The translations under genes were made by a program, and so were the position numbers. Of a stretch of 64,000 nucleotides of DNA, positions 48,800 through 58,358 are shown piece by piece. Below the pieces are notes generated by a model. The model made no database searches. It was not told where the DNA came from and worked only from the letters and a program-made list of their open reading frames with translations. Source of the DNA: Bradyrhizobium prioriisuperbiae (GTDB taxonomy: Bacteria; Pseudomonadota; Alphaproteobacteria; Rhizobiales; Xanthobacteraceae); contig NZ_CP135921.1 of NCBI RefSeq assembly GCF_032397745.1, forward strand, positions 4,700,501 through 4,764,500, written 5' to 3'. Position 1 is the stretch's first letter, and every line of letters begins with the position of its first letter.

Positions 48800-50853
48800 T
48801 GTCCAATGTCGCCACCATCATCACGCCGCTCGATCCCAACCATGTGGAAACGTGCCGGCAATATCTGCGCGCCAATGCCGATCCGAACCCCGACTTTGCC
48901 CAGGGACGGCTGCAGTGCAAGCCGTTGTTTCAGTTCGACCGGATCAAGACGCTGCATTTCTGCAGCTTCGTCATTCTCGATGCCGAGGCGAACTTCGGGC
49001 CGAGCCTGGTGTTCGAAGCCACCTTCGACGGCGCGCGCGCGGATTTCCTGCGCGAGCTGCTGCGCGTCGCGCCGGACGGCCTGCACGAGCTGTACAAGCA
49101 TTGCATCGGATATCCGGCGCTCGGGCTTGTGTCGCCCGAGACCACCGCGCCCGAGCTGATCCGGGAATATCTGGAGCGCTACGATGTCGGCGCAAACACC
49201 TTCTTTTCCGGCTATCCCGGCCGCTCCGCGGCGCAGGTCCGCGACGAGAATGCGATCCATTCGGGGATCGTGACCTTCCTCGGCGATCGCTGGCGCGCGG
49301 CGCAGGCCCTGCCGGGGCGGCTGGTGGGCTTCTTCGACAGCATTCGCGACGAGTTCATTCGCGGCCGCCCGGAGAATCGCTGGGCCGCCGAGCCTGCGCA
49401 ATTGCCGTGGGAGGTGACTGCGCGCGATGCAACGGCCTGGGTGGCGACCGCCGTCATTGCCTTGCTGGCGTGGGCGATCGGTGCGCTGGTCGGACGTTTG
49501 ATGCCCGCGTTGCGTCCGAATTCGCTCTATGACGACATCACCGGGGGCGTCGATGCCGCCGGCCAGACCGGCGTCGGCATCGCCCGTGCCATCGGGGCCG
49601 TGCTGCCGTGGATGGGGGGCTTCATCGATGCGCTGCAGCCGGCGCTGCCCGGTTTGATCGGCGGCACGGTCATCTGGGTGATCGTTCGCGGCCTCGAATT
49701 GTTCCTGAGCGATCTCACTCGGAATCCGAGGGATCAATCGTTCATTCTGCGCTTTCCGTTCCAGTTGGCCGTGGTGTTTCGTTATGCACTGGTTCTGTTC
49801 ATGGCGGGCTCCGTGCTCCGTGTGATCGTCTCGGGCCTGGAGAATCGTTCGCCGTCGTACGAACCGGACCTTGTCGCCGTGCTGGTGATAGCGCTGACGT
49901 TGTTGATATGTGGGGTGGTGTTGTTTGCCCTGCAACACTGGGCGAACACACTGCGTCTCGCGGTCGAGCTCAAACCGTTCGGGCTGCGCCGGGAGCGGTC
50001 GCGCCGGGCGCTGCTCGATATCATCCAGCTTGCAATGGTGCTGACCTGCGCGATCGGCCTGTTGATCGTGGTGCGGCAGACGGCGTGGCTGGCGCTCAGT
50101 CATGAGGGTGCGCAAACCCTGCGTGCACTGATATGGCTGGGCTTCAAGGGCCTGTTCTATGTCGTGCTCGGGACCCTTGCCGGTTATGCCGCCGCGCTGC
50201 TGCTGTTCGGCGTGATCTGGGTGCTGGAATGGCGCGACAAGCGCAGCTTTGCCGATCCGTCCGGCCTGATCGAGCGGGCGCAGATCAACGCGCGCAAATA
50301 TGCCCGCGAGGAAGGCGGCATCAACACTTTCCAGAATCATCTGGCGAGCATCACCTATGTGAAGCCCGGTCTGGTGCGCTGGCTGCTGGTCTGGCTGGCG
50401 CTTGCCGCCGTCAATTTGCTGGCGCGGTTCTGGTTCAACCGTGGCGAGCTCGGCGGCATTCCGACCATCATGTCGGCGCGCTGGGTCCTGATCGATCGCG
50501 GCCGCCGGCTGCTGTTTCTCGATAATTTCGGTGGCGCCTGGGAAAGCTATCTCAACGAGTTCATCGACCTCGCGGCGGTCAAGGGGCTGAACGCGATCTG
50601 GACCAATACCTTCGTCCACGCCGCCGGCCGGCGATTCGGCTTTCCCGCGACAGACCTGCTGTTCTGGCAGGGCGCCCAGGCCGAGCAGCCGTTCAAGGCC
50701 TATGTGCGGCAGAGCCAGATCGAGACGCTGGCCTGGTACAGCGCCTATCCGACGCTGAGCGTCGTCAACGTCAACGCCAACACCGATCTGCGGCAGGCGC
50801 TCAGCCGCGAACTGACGTCCTGCGAGATCGATACCGTGTTTCAGCGGCTGTAG
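48799..50853 (+). CDS. Large membrane protein with duplicated alpha/beta module flanking a TM core
   Basis: 684 residues from GTG 48799, overlapping the P450 stop. Not a family I can name. An N-terminal soluble module (about residues 1-165) contains LHFCSFVILDAEANFGPSLV FEATFDGARADFLRELLRVA. A core of about seven hydrophobic helices lies between about 212 and 552. The C-terminal module (about 559-684) has SARWVLIDRGRRLLFLDNFG GAWESYLNEFIDLAAVKGLN, matching the N-terminal module in pattern (strand, x-F-D/G-G-A, helix). The modules look like ferredoxin-like or dimeric alpha-beta barrels, the fold class of DyP peroxidases. Next gene 49 bp downstream. Confidence 0.78.
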   Translation: MSNVATIITPLDPNHVETCRQYLRANADPNPDFAQGRLQCKPLFQFDRIKTLHFCSFVILDAEANFGPSLVFEATFDGARADFLRELLRVAPDGLHELYKHCIGYPALGLVSPETTAPELIREYLERYDVGANTFFSGYPGRSAAQVRDENAIHSGIVTFLGDRWRAAQALPGRLVGFFDSIRDEFIRGRPENRWAAEPAQLPWEVTARDATAWVATAVIALLAWAIGALVGRLMPALRPNSLYDDITGGVDAAGQTGVGIARAIGAVLPWMGGFIDALQPALPGLIGGTVIWVIVRGLELFLSDLTRNPRDQSFILRFPFQLAVVFRYALVLFMAGSVLRVIVSGLENRSPSYEPDLVAVLVIALTLLICGVVLFALQHWANTLRLAVELKPFGLRRERSRRALLDIIQLAMVLTCAIGLLIVVRQTAWLALSHEGAQTLRALIWLGFKGLFYVVLGTLAGYAAALLLFGVIWVLEWRDKRSFADPSGLIERAQINARKYAREEGGINTFQNHLASITYVKPGLVRWLLVWLALAAVNLLARFWFNRGELGGIPTIMSARWVLIDRGRRLLFLDNFGGAWESYLNEFIDLAAVKGLNAIWTNTFVHAAGRRFGFPATDLLFWQGAQAEQPFKAYVRQSQIETLAWYSAYPTLSVVNVNANTDLRQALSRELTSCEIDTVFQRL

Positions 50854-50902
50854 CCCGCCGTTCGTAAAATCAATCCGTTTTGGCGCGCGAGCGCGCCGTA
50901 CC

Positions 50903-52459
50903 ATGAAGAGAGACCGGGTCGCGATGGAAAAAGTGGAATGGGACGACGTCCAGGGAGTTGTGCTGAGCGGATATCCGCGTCTGCCATATTCCGCCTTTGT
51001 GCTGTGGCGCTTCCGGCCGCAGCGCGTCGCGGCGGCCCGGCAGTGGCTCGGCGGGCTCGCCGGACGGCTGATGCGCGCGGGCGACGTCGAAGGAGGACTG
51101 GAATCCACCGTGCCGTCGATCAGCATCAATACGCTGAAGCATGCCGGACAGCGTGATCTGCGGGCCATCAACCTGGCGCTGACGGCGCGCGGGCTGGAGC
51201 AGCTCGAGGTCGGCGACAACACGCTGAAGAGTTTTTCCGTCGAATTTCTCGAGGGCATGGCGCCGAAGCCGGATCAACTCGGAGAGACCCCGCGGCGGAC
51301 CAACGCGCTCGGCGACCTCGGCGAGAGCTCGCCCGCATCGTGGGAGTGGGGCGGCTGGGCGAATGGTGAGCTCGACGGGCTGCTGATGCTGTTCGCCGCC
51401 GACACCGAGGCGCTGCGGTCGCTGGTCGACGACGAAATCAAGGCGATGGCGGAGGCCGCCGAGCCCATCATCGTCGCGTCGCCCGGCGGTGGCGATCCGC
51501 GGCTGCTGCAGGGGCGGATCTACGAGGATCGCAAGGAGCATTTCGGCTACACCGATGGCATTTCGCAGCCGGTGATCGAGGGCTCGCCGCGGTCACACCG
51601 CCGCGGTGAATACACCGCGGAAGACAAGCGCATCCACTTCGTCAAGCCCGGCGAATTCCTGTTCGGCTACAAGAACGAGCGGCGGATGCATGCCGTGGGC
51701 AGTGATCCGGCGGACCTGCGGCGCAACGGCAGTTATCTGGTGCTGCGGCAGCTCGAGCAGGATGTCCCTGGCTTCAACGATTTCGTTGCAAAAGCCGCCG
51801 GCCTGTTGCACGGCAGCGAGGATGCCGAGGAGAAGAAGGAGTGGGTCGCGTCCCGGCTGGTCGGACGCAGCACCAGCGGCGAGGCGCTGGCCTGTCCGGC
51901 GATCAACTCGCGGAACGACCAGGATCCGCTGGCGAAACACAAGTCCGGCAACGATTTCCTGTTTTATCACCAGGATCGTTTCGGCATGAAATGCCCGATC
52001 GGATCGCACATCCGGCGCGCCAATCCGCGTGACACCAAGGGACCGGATCCCGACACGGCGCTGCGGTTGTCGAAGATGCATCGCATCATCCGGCGCAGCC
52101 GCATGTATGGCGACAGGTTCGATCCGGCCAAGCCGGCCAGCGACAAGGGCAAACGCGGCATCCTGTTTGTGTGTCTCAATGCCGATATCGCCGGCCAGTT
52201 CGAGATGATCCAGCATTCCTGGCTGAACAACCGCCACTTCGGTGATCTCTATGTGGGCACCGATCCGATCGGACATTCAGCAGCCGACGGCGGCGCCATC
52301 GTGATCCAGCGCCAGCCGACCAACATCGTGCTGGAGCGGCCGAAGCCGTTCGTGCGCGTGCGCGGCGGCGGCTATTTCTTCCTGCCGGGCATCGCCGCGG
52401 TGCGCAGGCTCGGCGCCATGGGAGCGGACTCCGGCGTCGAGACGCGCCGGGCTTCGTAA
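50903..52459 (+). CDS. DyP-type peroxidase
   Basis: Haem peroxidase, 518 residues (ATG 50924 is an alternative start). The DyP catalytic signature GxxDG is in FGYTDGISQPVIEG; the proximal histidine lies in CPIGSHIRRANPRD; and GILFVCLNADIAGQFEMIQH forms the conserved last-domain core. Large size places it with the extended (P/C-D-like) DyPs. No signal peptide or Tat motif. Third gene of the operon with the P450 and the membrane protein; convergent with the cyclase gene (about 130 bp apart). Confidence 0.94.
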   Translation: MKRDRVAMEKVEWDDVQGVVLSGYPRLPYSAFVLWRFRPQRVAAARQWLGGLAGRLMRAGDVEGGLESTVPSISINTLKHAGQRDLRAINLALTARGLEQLEVGDNTLKSFSVEFLEGMAPKPDQLGETPRRTNALGDLGESSPASWEWGGWANGELDGLLMLFAADTEALRSLVDDEIKAMAEAAEPIIVASPGGGDPRLLQGRIYEDRKEHFGYTDGISQPVIEGSPRSHRRGEYTAEDKRIHFVKPGEFLFGYKNERRMHAVGSDPADLRRNGSYLVLRQLEQDVPGFNDFVAKAAGLLHGSEDAEEKKEWVASRLVGRSTSGEALACPAINSRNDQDPLAKHKSGNDFLFYHQDRFGMKCPIGSHIRRANPRDTKGPDPDTALRLSKMHRIIRRSRMYGDRFDPAKPASDKGKRGILFVCLNADIAGQFEMIQHSWLNNRHFGDLYVGTDPIGHSAADGGAIVIQRQPTNIVLERPKPFVRVRGGGYFFLPGIAAVRRLGAMGADSGVETRRAS

Positions 52460-52591
52460 GTCTTCCCTCCCATCATGGTGGTCCGGAAGTCGGCGCTCCG
52501 GTCGAGGAAGCCGGTGTCCGGCCCGGCGCCACGGCATCGAAGACGCGCGCGATGACGCAGCGGAACCTGGGCAGGACGATGGGAGCACGCG

Positions 52592-55500
52592 CTACCCGAC
52601 GCGGGCGTGCTGCGCCGGCAGCTTGGCCTGCGCCTCGCGGCAGCGCTGCATCACCAGCTTCATGCCGCAGCGTTCGGCGAGCTCATAGGCGGGGCGGTAA
52701 TGCTCGTCGGCGGCCGTGGGCTCGGTGATGGCGGCGATGTCGCCGAGCAGGATCAGCGCATTGGCCTGTTGCGGCGGTTCACCGCGTTCTTGCGCCAGAG
52801 CGAGCGCCAGCTCCGCCGCCGCCAGCGCGTCGGCGATGCGGCCGGCGGCCAGCAGCGCACGGCCCTGCGCCACGAACAGATAGCGCCAGCCCCAGCTGTG
52901 CTCCGCCAGCGGCACGTCGAGCTTTTCGGGAGCGGCGGTGATCTCGATCGCCGCATCGATATCGCCTGCCGCCAGATGCGCTTCGGCCATGCGCGCGGCG
53001 AGCGTCGGATACATCTGCACCATTTCGCGCTCGAGGCATTCGTCCCAGGTCTGCTGCAGCAGCACGAGGGCTTCAGTGGGCCGGCCCAGCACCGTGAGCA
53101 GCCGGCCGAGCACGTGGTTGATGGTGGCGCGGGAATAAGCGTCCTTGGTGACTTCGGCGCGCAGGCGTGCGTCCTCGGCCATGGCGCTGGCGCGCTCCAA
53201 TTCACCGAGCTCGATCAGCGAAGCGGCAATGAAGGCCCGCACCATGACACTGGGGTAAGCCGCCCAGCCGGCGCGCTTCTGGTCGATCTCCGGCGTCCAG
53301 GACTGCAGGCACTGCTCGTGAATCTCCAGCGCTTTGGCGAAGTTGCCGATCTCGTGGTGCACGATGCCGATGACGAAGGTTGCGCCGAAGCTCAGCGTCG
53401 GCACCTTGATATGCTCGGCGATTGCGCTCGCATCCGTCGCCGCGGTCATGGCGGCCTCATGCTCGCCCAGCCGCCACAGCGCGATCGCGAGCTGGATGTT
53501 GACGGCGGTGATGCGCAGCGCATCGTTGGAGGCATAGGCGAGGCGCTGCGCCTCGCGCAGCACGTCGGCGATGCGGCGGTGCTGTCCCAGCGGCTCCAGC
53601 GCGATCACGGCGGTGAGCCGGAAATCCAGTTCGGCCCGGGTCTTGTCCGGCGAGGGCAGCCAGCGCGACAGCGTTTCCAGCGCCCGCTCGAAAATGGTGA
53701 CGGCGCCGTGATAGGCGCCGCGCTTCAGCGCGCGGCGGCAGCTGCGCAATTGATAGGGGACGGCCTTCTGCCAGAGCTCGGCGAGGAAGGCGTGGTCGGC
53801 GAGGCGGTCAATGTGCTCGTCGAGGCGATCGCTGAACCGGGTTTCGATGATCTCGACGGCCTTGGCGTGCAGCGAGCGGCGCAAGCCCAGCAGCATGGTA
53901 TTATAGGCCACTTCGCGCGTCAGCTCGTGTTTGAAGGAGTATTCCGCCGCGGCCGTTACTTTGTTGCGGCGGAGGAAGTCGCCGTGCTCGAGCGTATCGA
54001 GTTCGCCCGCCAGCGCCTTGGGCTCGACACCGACCATGCCGGACAAAAGCGTGATCGACACGTCGCTGCCGATCACCGCCGAGGTCTGCAGCAGGGTTTT
54101 CGGCAGCCCGTCCAGCAGATCGATACGCGCCGCCAGCACCGAGGCGATGGTCGGCGGAATGTCGATGCGGGTGGTCGGCGAAGCGAAGCGATAATTGCCC
54201 GGCTGGCCGTCGAGCACCTTCTTGTCCTTCAGCGCCTGGACCAGCTCTTCGAGGAACAGCGGATTGCCCTGGGCCTGCGCCAGGATGGTCCGCTTGATCG
54301 CGTTCAGGCTGGCATCCTTGCCCATCAGCCAGTCGAGTAACTGGTGCGAGGCCTCCATCTCCAGTGGGCCGAGGTCGACGCGGCTGAGACCGCGATCGAT
54401 CGGCTTGGCATCCGGACGCTGGGTGGCGATCAGCAGAATCCGTGCGCGCCGCAGCGCGGCCACCATGGCGTGCAGGACCAGCCGGGATTCGACGTCCATC
54501 CAGTGCACGTCCTCGACCAGCATCACCACCGGCGTCAGCCGCTCCTGACGCAGCACCAGTCCCCGAACGGCGTCGATGATTCCGGCCCGCCGCTGGGTTG
54601 GGTCGAGTTTCTTCCAGTCTGGATCGTCACTGTCGATGTCGAGCAGCGACAGCACCGCGGGCAGAAACGCCATCGCGTCGGGGCCGAAGCGGTTGAGCAC
54701 CACCGGGGCGCGGGCGATGATGCGTTCCGGCGTGTCGTCGGGACCGATGTTGAACATGGTTCGGATCACGGTGGTGACCGGATAATAGCTCGATGTCACC
54801 CGCTGGGGCGCGCATGCGGTTTCCAGCACGATCCAGTCCGACGACAAGTGCCGGATGAAGTCGTGCACCAGGCGCGATTTGCCCTGGCCGGCCTCGCCGG
54901 AGATCAGCAGGGCCTGGCCCTTGCCGCTTGCGGCGCGGGTCATCGCGTCGGTCAGGCTGCGCAATTCCTCGTTGCGGCCGACCAGCAGGCTGAGGCCGCG
55001 CGCCGAGCGCACCTGCCAGCGCGTGCGCAGGCGCAGCTCGGTCAGCTCATAGGTGTCGATCGCTTCCGAGATGCCCTTGACCCTGGTAGGGCCGCGTTTG
55101 ACCGCCTTGATGAAGCCCTCGGCCAGGCCGTGGGTGTCCGCCGACAGCACGATGGTGTTGCGCGGCGCGATCTCCTCCATCCGCGCGGCGAGATGCACGG
55201 TCTTGCCGACCGCGTCATAATTCATCGCGAGATTGCTGCCGATCGAATGGATGACGACCTGGCCGGAATTGATGCCGATGCGGATGGCGACATTGGCGCC
55301 GGTGGTGCGGTTGTGATTGTCGACCGCCGCGCGCATCGCCAGCGCCGCGCGGCAGGCCTGCACGGCATGATCTTCGCTCGCGATCGGGGCGCCGAACAGC
55401 GCCATGATGCCGTCGCCCAGCGTCTGGTTGACGAAGCCCTCGTGCTGATGCACCGCGTCCATCAGCAGTCGCAGCAGGGGAGCCAGTACGCCGAGGGCTT

Positions 55501-55771
55501 CCTCCGGATCGAGCTGGTCGATCAACTGGGTGGATTCGAGGATGTCGGCGAAGACGACGGTGACGTGCTTGCGTTCACCGAGGATGGCATTACCGGAGCG
55601 CTGGATATGTTTGGCGAGGGCCGGGGGAACGCTGGATTGCAGGAAGGTCTGGGCATGATGGCCGAATGCGCTCGGTAGCGTTTTCGGCCGCCCGCATCCG
55701 CCGCAAAAGCTTACGGCGGGTCCCATTGCGAAGCCGCAATGAACGCATGGAATTGTGATGCCGCCAGCCAC
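52592..55771 (-). CDS. Class III nucleotidyl cyclase-domain / AAA ATPase / TPR signalling protein
   Basis: 1059 residues. Order: zinc ribbon (CVHCGFAMGPAVSFCGGCG, residues 9-27); class III cyclase domain (about 65-245) with metal Asp in VVFADILEST and GDGIMALFGAP; AAA/STAND ATPase with Walker A ISGEAGQGKSRLVHDF and Walker B VVMLVEDVHWMD; then TPR-like helical repeats to the end. The transition-state Asn of the cyclase is His (VGKTVHLAARME) while the Arg is kept, as in many cyclase-ATPase fusions, so cyclase activity is uncertain. Starts with GTG 55771. Lies between the DyP operon and a binding-protein gene; the only visible candidate source of cyclic nucleotide for the CRP-type protein. Confidence 0.9.
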   Translation of the reverse strand: MAGGITIPCVHCGFAMGPAVSFCGGCGRPKTLPSAFGHHAQTFLQSSVPPALAKHIQRSGNAILGERKHVTVVFADILESTQLIDQLDPEEALGVLAPLLRLLMDAVHQHEGFVNQTLGDGIMALFGAPIASEDHAVQACRAALAMRAAVDNHNRTTGANVAIRIGINSGQVVIHSIGSNLAMNYDAVGKTVHLAARMEEIAPRNTIVLSADTHGLAEGFIKAVKRGPTRVKGISEAIDTYELTELRLRTRWQVRSARGLSLLVGRNEELRSLTDAMTRAASGKGQALLISGEAGQGKSRLVHDFIRHLSSDWIVLETACAPQRVTSSYYPVTTVIRTMFNIGPDDTPERIIARAPVVLNRFGPDAMAFLPAVLSLLDIDSDDPDWKKLDPTQRRAGIIDAVRGLVLRQERLTPVVMLVEDVHWMDVESRLVLHAMVAALRRARILLIATQRPDAKPIDRGLSRVDLGPLEMEASHQLLDWLMGKDASLNAIKRTILAQAQGNPLFLEELVQALKDKKVLDGQPGNYRFASPTTRIDIPPTIASVLAARIDLLDGLPKTLLQTSAVIGSDVSITLLSGMVGVEPKALAGELDTLEHGDFLRRNKVTAAAEYSFKHELTREVAYNTMLLGLRRSLHAKAVEIIETRFSDRLDEHIDRLADHAFLAELWQKAVPYQLRSCRRALKRGAYHGAVTIFERALETLSRWLPSPDKTRAELDFRLTAVIALEPLGQHRRIADVLREAQRLAYASNDALRITAVNIQLAIALWRLGEHEAAMTAATDASAIAEHIKVPTLSFGATFVIGIVHHEIGNFAKALEIHEQCLQSWTPEIDQKRAGWAAYPSVMVRAFIAASLIELGELERASAMAEDARLRAEVTKDAYSRATINHVLGRLLTVLGRPTEALVLLQQTWDECLEREMVQMYPTLAARMAEAHLAAGDIDAAIEITAAPEKLDVPLAEHSWGWRYLFVAQGRALLAAGRIADALAAAELALALAQERGEPPQQANALILLGDIAAITEPTAADEHYRPAYELAERCGMKLVMQRCREAQAKLPAQHARVG

Positions 55772-56053
55772 TCCGCTGCCCTATGTCCCTCGGCAGCCCC
55801 AACCTTGAAAAGCCCCGACCTTTGCGCAGTGCACACGATAGCATGGCGGATGTCATGCTAAAAGGGTCACCAGCGCGCCGCTTTGGCGCGACAATTTGCA
55901 AAGCCGCCGGTCGCGAGACCGCAGGCTGTCTCGGGGAGCCGCATGTAACTGCAGGTTGCGCGGGGGCTGCAGCCTAAAATTAACGCAGGCCGCCCGGAGG
56001 GTCCATGCTTCCGGCGATCTGGCTGCTCGATGCCTTTTGCGCGAGGCCGGGCG

Positions 56054-57280
56054 CTACTCGCTCACCGGCTTGTCGGAAATGTCCCAGTCCTTGCCGTTGA
56101 AGATCTGGATATAGAGCGTCCCGATCGAGGTGTAGTCGTCGGGCTTGTAGCTGTAGGTGACGCCGTCGAGGAAATGCGGCGCATGGAAGCCTCCCAGCGT
56201 CGCGGCCTGCTGCATCACATTGGCGCGGGTCAGCTCGTTGCCGCAGCGGCGCAGGATTTCCGCCATGGTCGCTGCCTGGCCGTAGCCGGCGAACGCGATG
56301 CTGTTGTCGGGATCGATAGTGGGGAGGGATTTCTTGCGCAGCGCCTCGAACGCCATCACGTCGGGATCACTGGCCCAGCGTGGCGCGCCGATGTCCTTGA
56401 TGTAGCTGATGGCCGCGATGCCTGCTGCATTCTCCAGTCCGGCGGCGTTGAGGATCGAGCGGCCGGTCGAGCCCGCCGAGAGTAGGTGCAGCGGCTTCCA
56501 GCCGAGTTCGGCAACCTTGCGGATCGACTGCGACGTCGCCTTGCCAGTGGTGATGTTGTAGAATACGTCGGCGCCCGATTTCGACAGGTTGATCAGCTGG
56601 GAGTCGATGGTCGGATCGGTGAGATCGTACGTCGTCTCCATGATCACCTTGGCGTTGCCGCCTGCGTCCGCCAGTACCTTCTTGAACGGCCCCAGGAAGT
56701 CGCGGCCGAAATCGTCGTTCTGGTAGAGGATGCCGACGTTGGCGTTCGGCTTCACGTTCAACACGTGCCGCGCCAGGATGCGCGCCTCGGTCGGATACAG
56801 TGGCAGGCCGGCGGTGGTCCATTTGTAGGTCTTCGGATCGTTCCATTTCGAGGCGCCGGTGTTGAGCAGCAGCTGCGGCACGCCCTTGCCGTTGAGGTAT
56901 TTGTGGACCGCGGTCTGTGGCGCGGTGCCGAGCGAACCATAGAGCGCGAGCACTTCGTCCTGCTCGACCAGCCGTCGTGTCGCCTCGACGCACTTGGGCG
57001 CGCTGTAGGCGTCGTCCATGGTCAGGAAGGTGATCTTGCGGCCATTGATGCCGCCTTTCTCGTTGAGCATGTCGAAATAGGCCGAGCCGGTGCGCCCCAG
57101 CACGCCATAGAGCGAGCCCGGTCCGGAGTGCGGAATGGTCTGGCCGATCTTGATTTCGGTGTCGCTCGCGCCGGCGTCGTATTTGCCCGCGGCGGAGGCG
57201 CGCCGGATCGATCCGCCGAGTGCGACGGACGCTGCTGCCGTCGCGATGAAGAATCGTCGGTTGATGGTGCGTTTGCTCAT
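56054..57280 (-). CDS. ABC substrate-binding protein, LivK-like (branched-chain amino acid type)
   Basis: Periplasmic ligand-binding protein, 408 residues, with an RR-containing signal (INRRFFIATAAASVALGGSI, cleavage near ASA-AG). Type I binding fold: IKIGQTIPHSGPGSLYGVLG, FDMLNEKGGINGRKITFLTM, DDAYSAPKCVEATRRLVEQD and the hinge GAAGIAAISYIKD-like GIAAISYIKDIG. No permease or ATPase genes adjoin it, so it is an orphan binding protein that may serve a transporter elsewhere. Ligand unknown. Confidence 0.92.
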   Translation of the reverse strand: MSKRTINRRFFIATAAASVALGGSIRRASAAGKYDAGASDTEIKIGQTIPHSGPGSLYGVLGRTGSAYFDMLNEKGGINGRKITFLTMDDAYSAPKCVEATRRLVEQDEVLALYGSLGTAPQTAVHKYLNGKGVPQLLLNTGASKWNDPKTYKWTTAGLPLYPTEARILARHVLNVKPNANVGILYQNDDFGRDFLGPFKKVLADAGGNAKVIMETTYDLTDPTIDSQLINLSKSGADVFYNITTGKATSQSIRKVAELGWKPLHLLSAGSTGRSILNAAGLENAAGIAAISYIKDIGAPRWASDPDVMAFEALRKKSLPTIDPDNSIAFAGYGQAATMAEILRRCGNELTRANVMQQAATLGGFHAPHFLDGVTYSYKPDDYTSIGTLYIQIFNGKDWDISDKPVSE

Positions 57281-57446
57281 CGGTCGTCTCCCCTGACATG
57301 TTTTATGTTGTTGGCATCGAGGCTAATCGATTGCCTGTCCGGGAGCTACACCCGTGCGACGAAATCACGCCGCACGTCGATCATGACGCGGTAACGCCGG
57401 CCGCATGGTGCGACCGGCGTTGGTTATTTCCGCGGAGAGGAATACG

Positions 57447-58061
57447 TTAAAGCGGCTTGATCTGCACCTTGCGGAATTTGATCACGCCGGAGGCGTACTG
57501 CAGCGCGAACGGGCCTTCGGTCAGCCGGGAGTTGTTGGCATCCACGGTCTTGACGCCGTTGAAGATCACGACGAGATGCGAACCCTGGGCGGTGATGTCA
57601 TAGGTGTTCCACTTGCCGGCGGCCTTCGGCATCGGGTCCACCTTGCCGACATCGACGATCGCGCCGGTGCCGTATTCGGGCTTCGGCCGCTTGTCGAAGA
57701 TGTTCACTTCGTAACAGGTGTCGGAATCGACCTTCTTGATGTCGGAGCAGCGGATGAAGATGCCGCTGTTGGCCTCTTCGTCGGCCCAGAACTCGGCCTT
57801 GATCTGGAAATCCTTGTAGGACTTCTTGGTGATGATGTAGGTCGGATCCTTGCCTTCCTTGCTGTCGGCGACCAGCGCGCCGTCGGCGATGCGCCAGTTG
57901 GCGACGCCGAGCTTGTCCCACTCGCCGACCTCCTTGCCGTCCACCACGGTGATCCATCCGTCCGACTGCGCGATCGCAGGCGCGGTGAAATTCAGGGCAC
58001 CGAACACGGTGACCGTACCCAGCAGCAGCGACCCCATCCCCAAAACGACCAGACGATTCAT
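57447..58061 (-). CDS. DUF1080 (3-keto-disaccharide hydrolase-like) exported protein
   Basis: 204 residues from ATG 58061 (GGGAG upstream), signal peptide VLGMGSLLLGTVTVFGALNF, cleavage near IAQ-SDG. Concanavalin-like DUF1080 fold: GWITVVDGKEVGEWDKLGVA, FQIKAEFWADEEANSGIFIR, and the family end ALQYASGVIKFRKVQIKPL. DUF1080 proteins include 3-keto-glycoside hydrolases and lyases; the catalytic set cannot be assigned here. It is divergent from the cupin gene over a ~300-bp region. Confidence 0.9.
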   Translation of the reverse strand: MNRLVVLGMGSLLLGTVTVFGALNFTAPAIAQSDGWITVVDGKEVGEWDKLGVANWRIADGALVADSKEGKDPTYIITKKSYKDFQIKAEFWADEEANSGIFIRCSDIKKVDSDTCYEVNIFDKRPKPEYGTGAIVDVGKVDPMPKAAGKWNTYDITAQGSHLVVIFNGVKTVDANNSRLTEGPFALQYASGVIKFRKVQIKPL

Positions 58062-58358
58062 CACGCACTCCCTCTGTTTTTTGATGCGCGTATCAGCGAC
58101 CTCGATGCGCGTACGCACGACGCGCTCTTGTTCGACGGCGCGGGACGATATCAGCCGTCCCCGGCAATTGGTAGCTCCGGTGGAAAGCTGTCTCGACGAA
58201 ATCTTTTTCCATCCAGGGATTAGTTAGCAACTGCAGCATTGATGATGCGCCGGCGTCGTCACGTGTTCGCGACGGAGCGTGGGATGCGCTCGGCTTCTGC
58301 TTCGGCCGTGCTATCGTGGCGTCAAGCTCTCACCAAAAGAGTGTTATGGGAGACTATC
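58062..58358. other. Divergent promoter region between DUF1080 and cupin genes
   Basis: About 300 bp. Contains T-rich and A-rich patches at 58072-58082 and 58199-58225 that may hold the promoters; no operator or structured RNA recognised. Confidence 0.35.

Noticed and set aside
48637..51258. 873-codon antisense frame across P450 end, membrane protein and DyP start
   Set aside because: Composition (His/Arg/Gln/Asp rich) is that of a shadow frame, and the plus strand has three coupled genes with recognisable motifs.
52607..55678. Long plus-strand open frames (577 and 444 codons) opposite the cyclase-AAA-TPR gene
   Set aside because: Shadows in GC-rich coding sequence; they contain no domains, while the minus strand has ordered cyclase, AAA and TPR regions.
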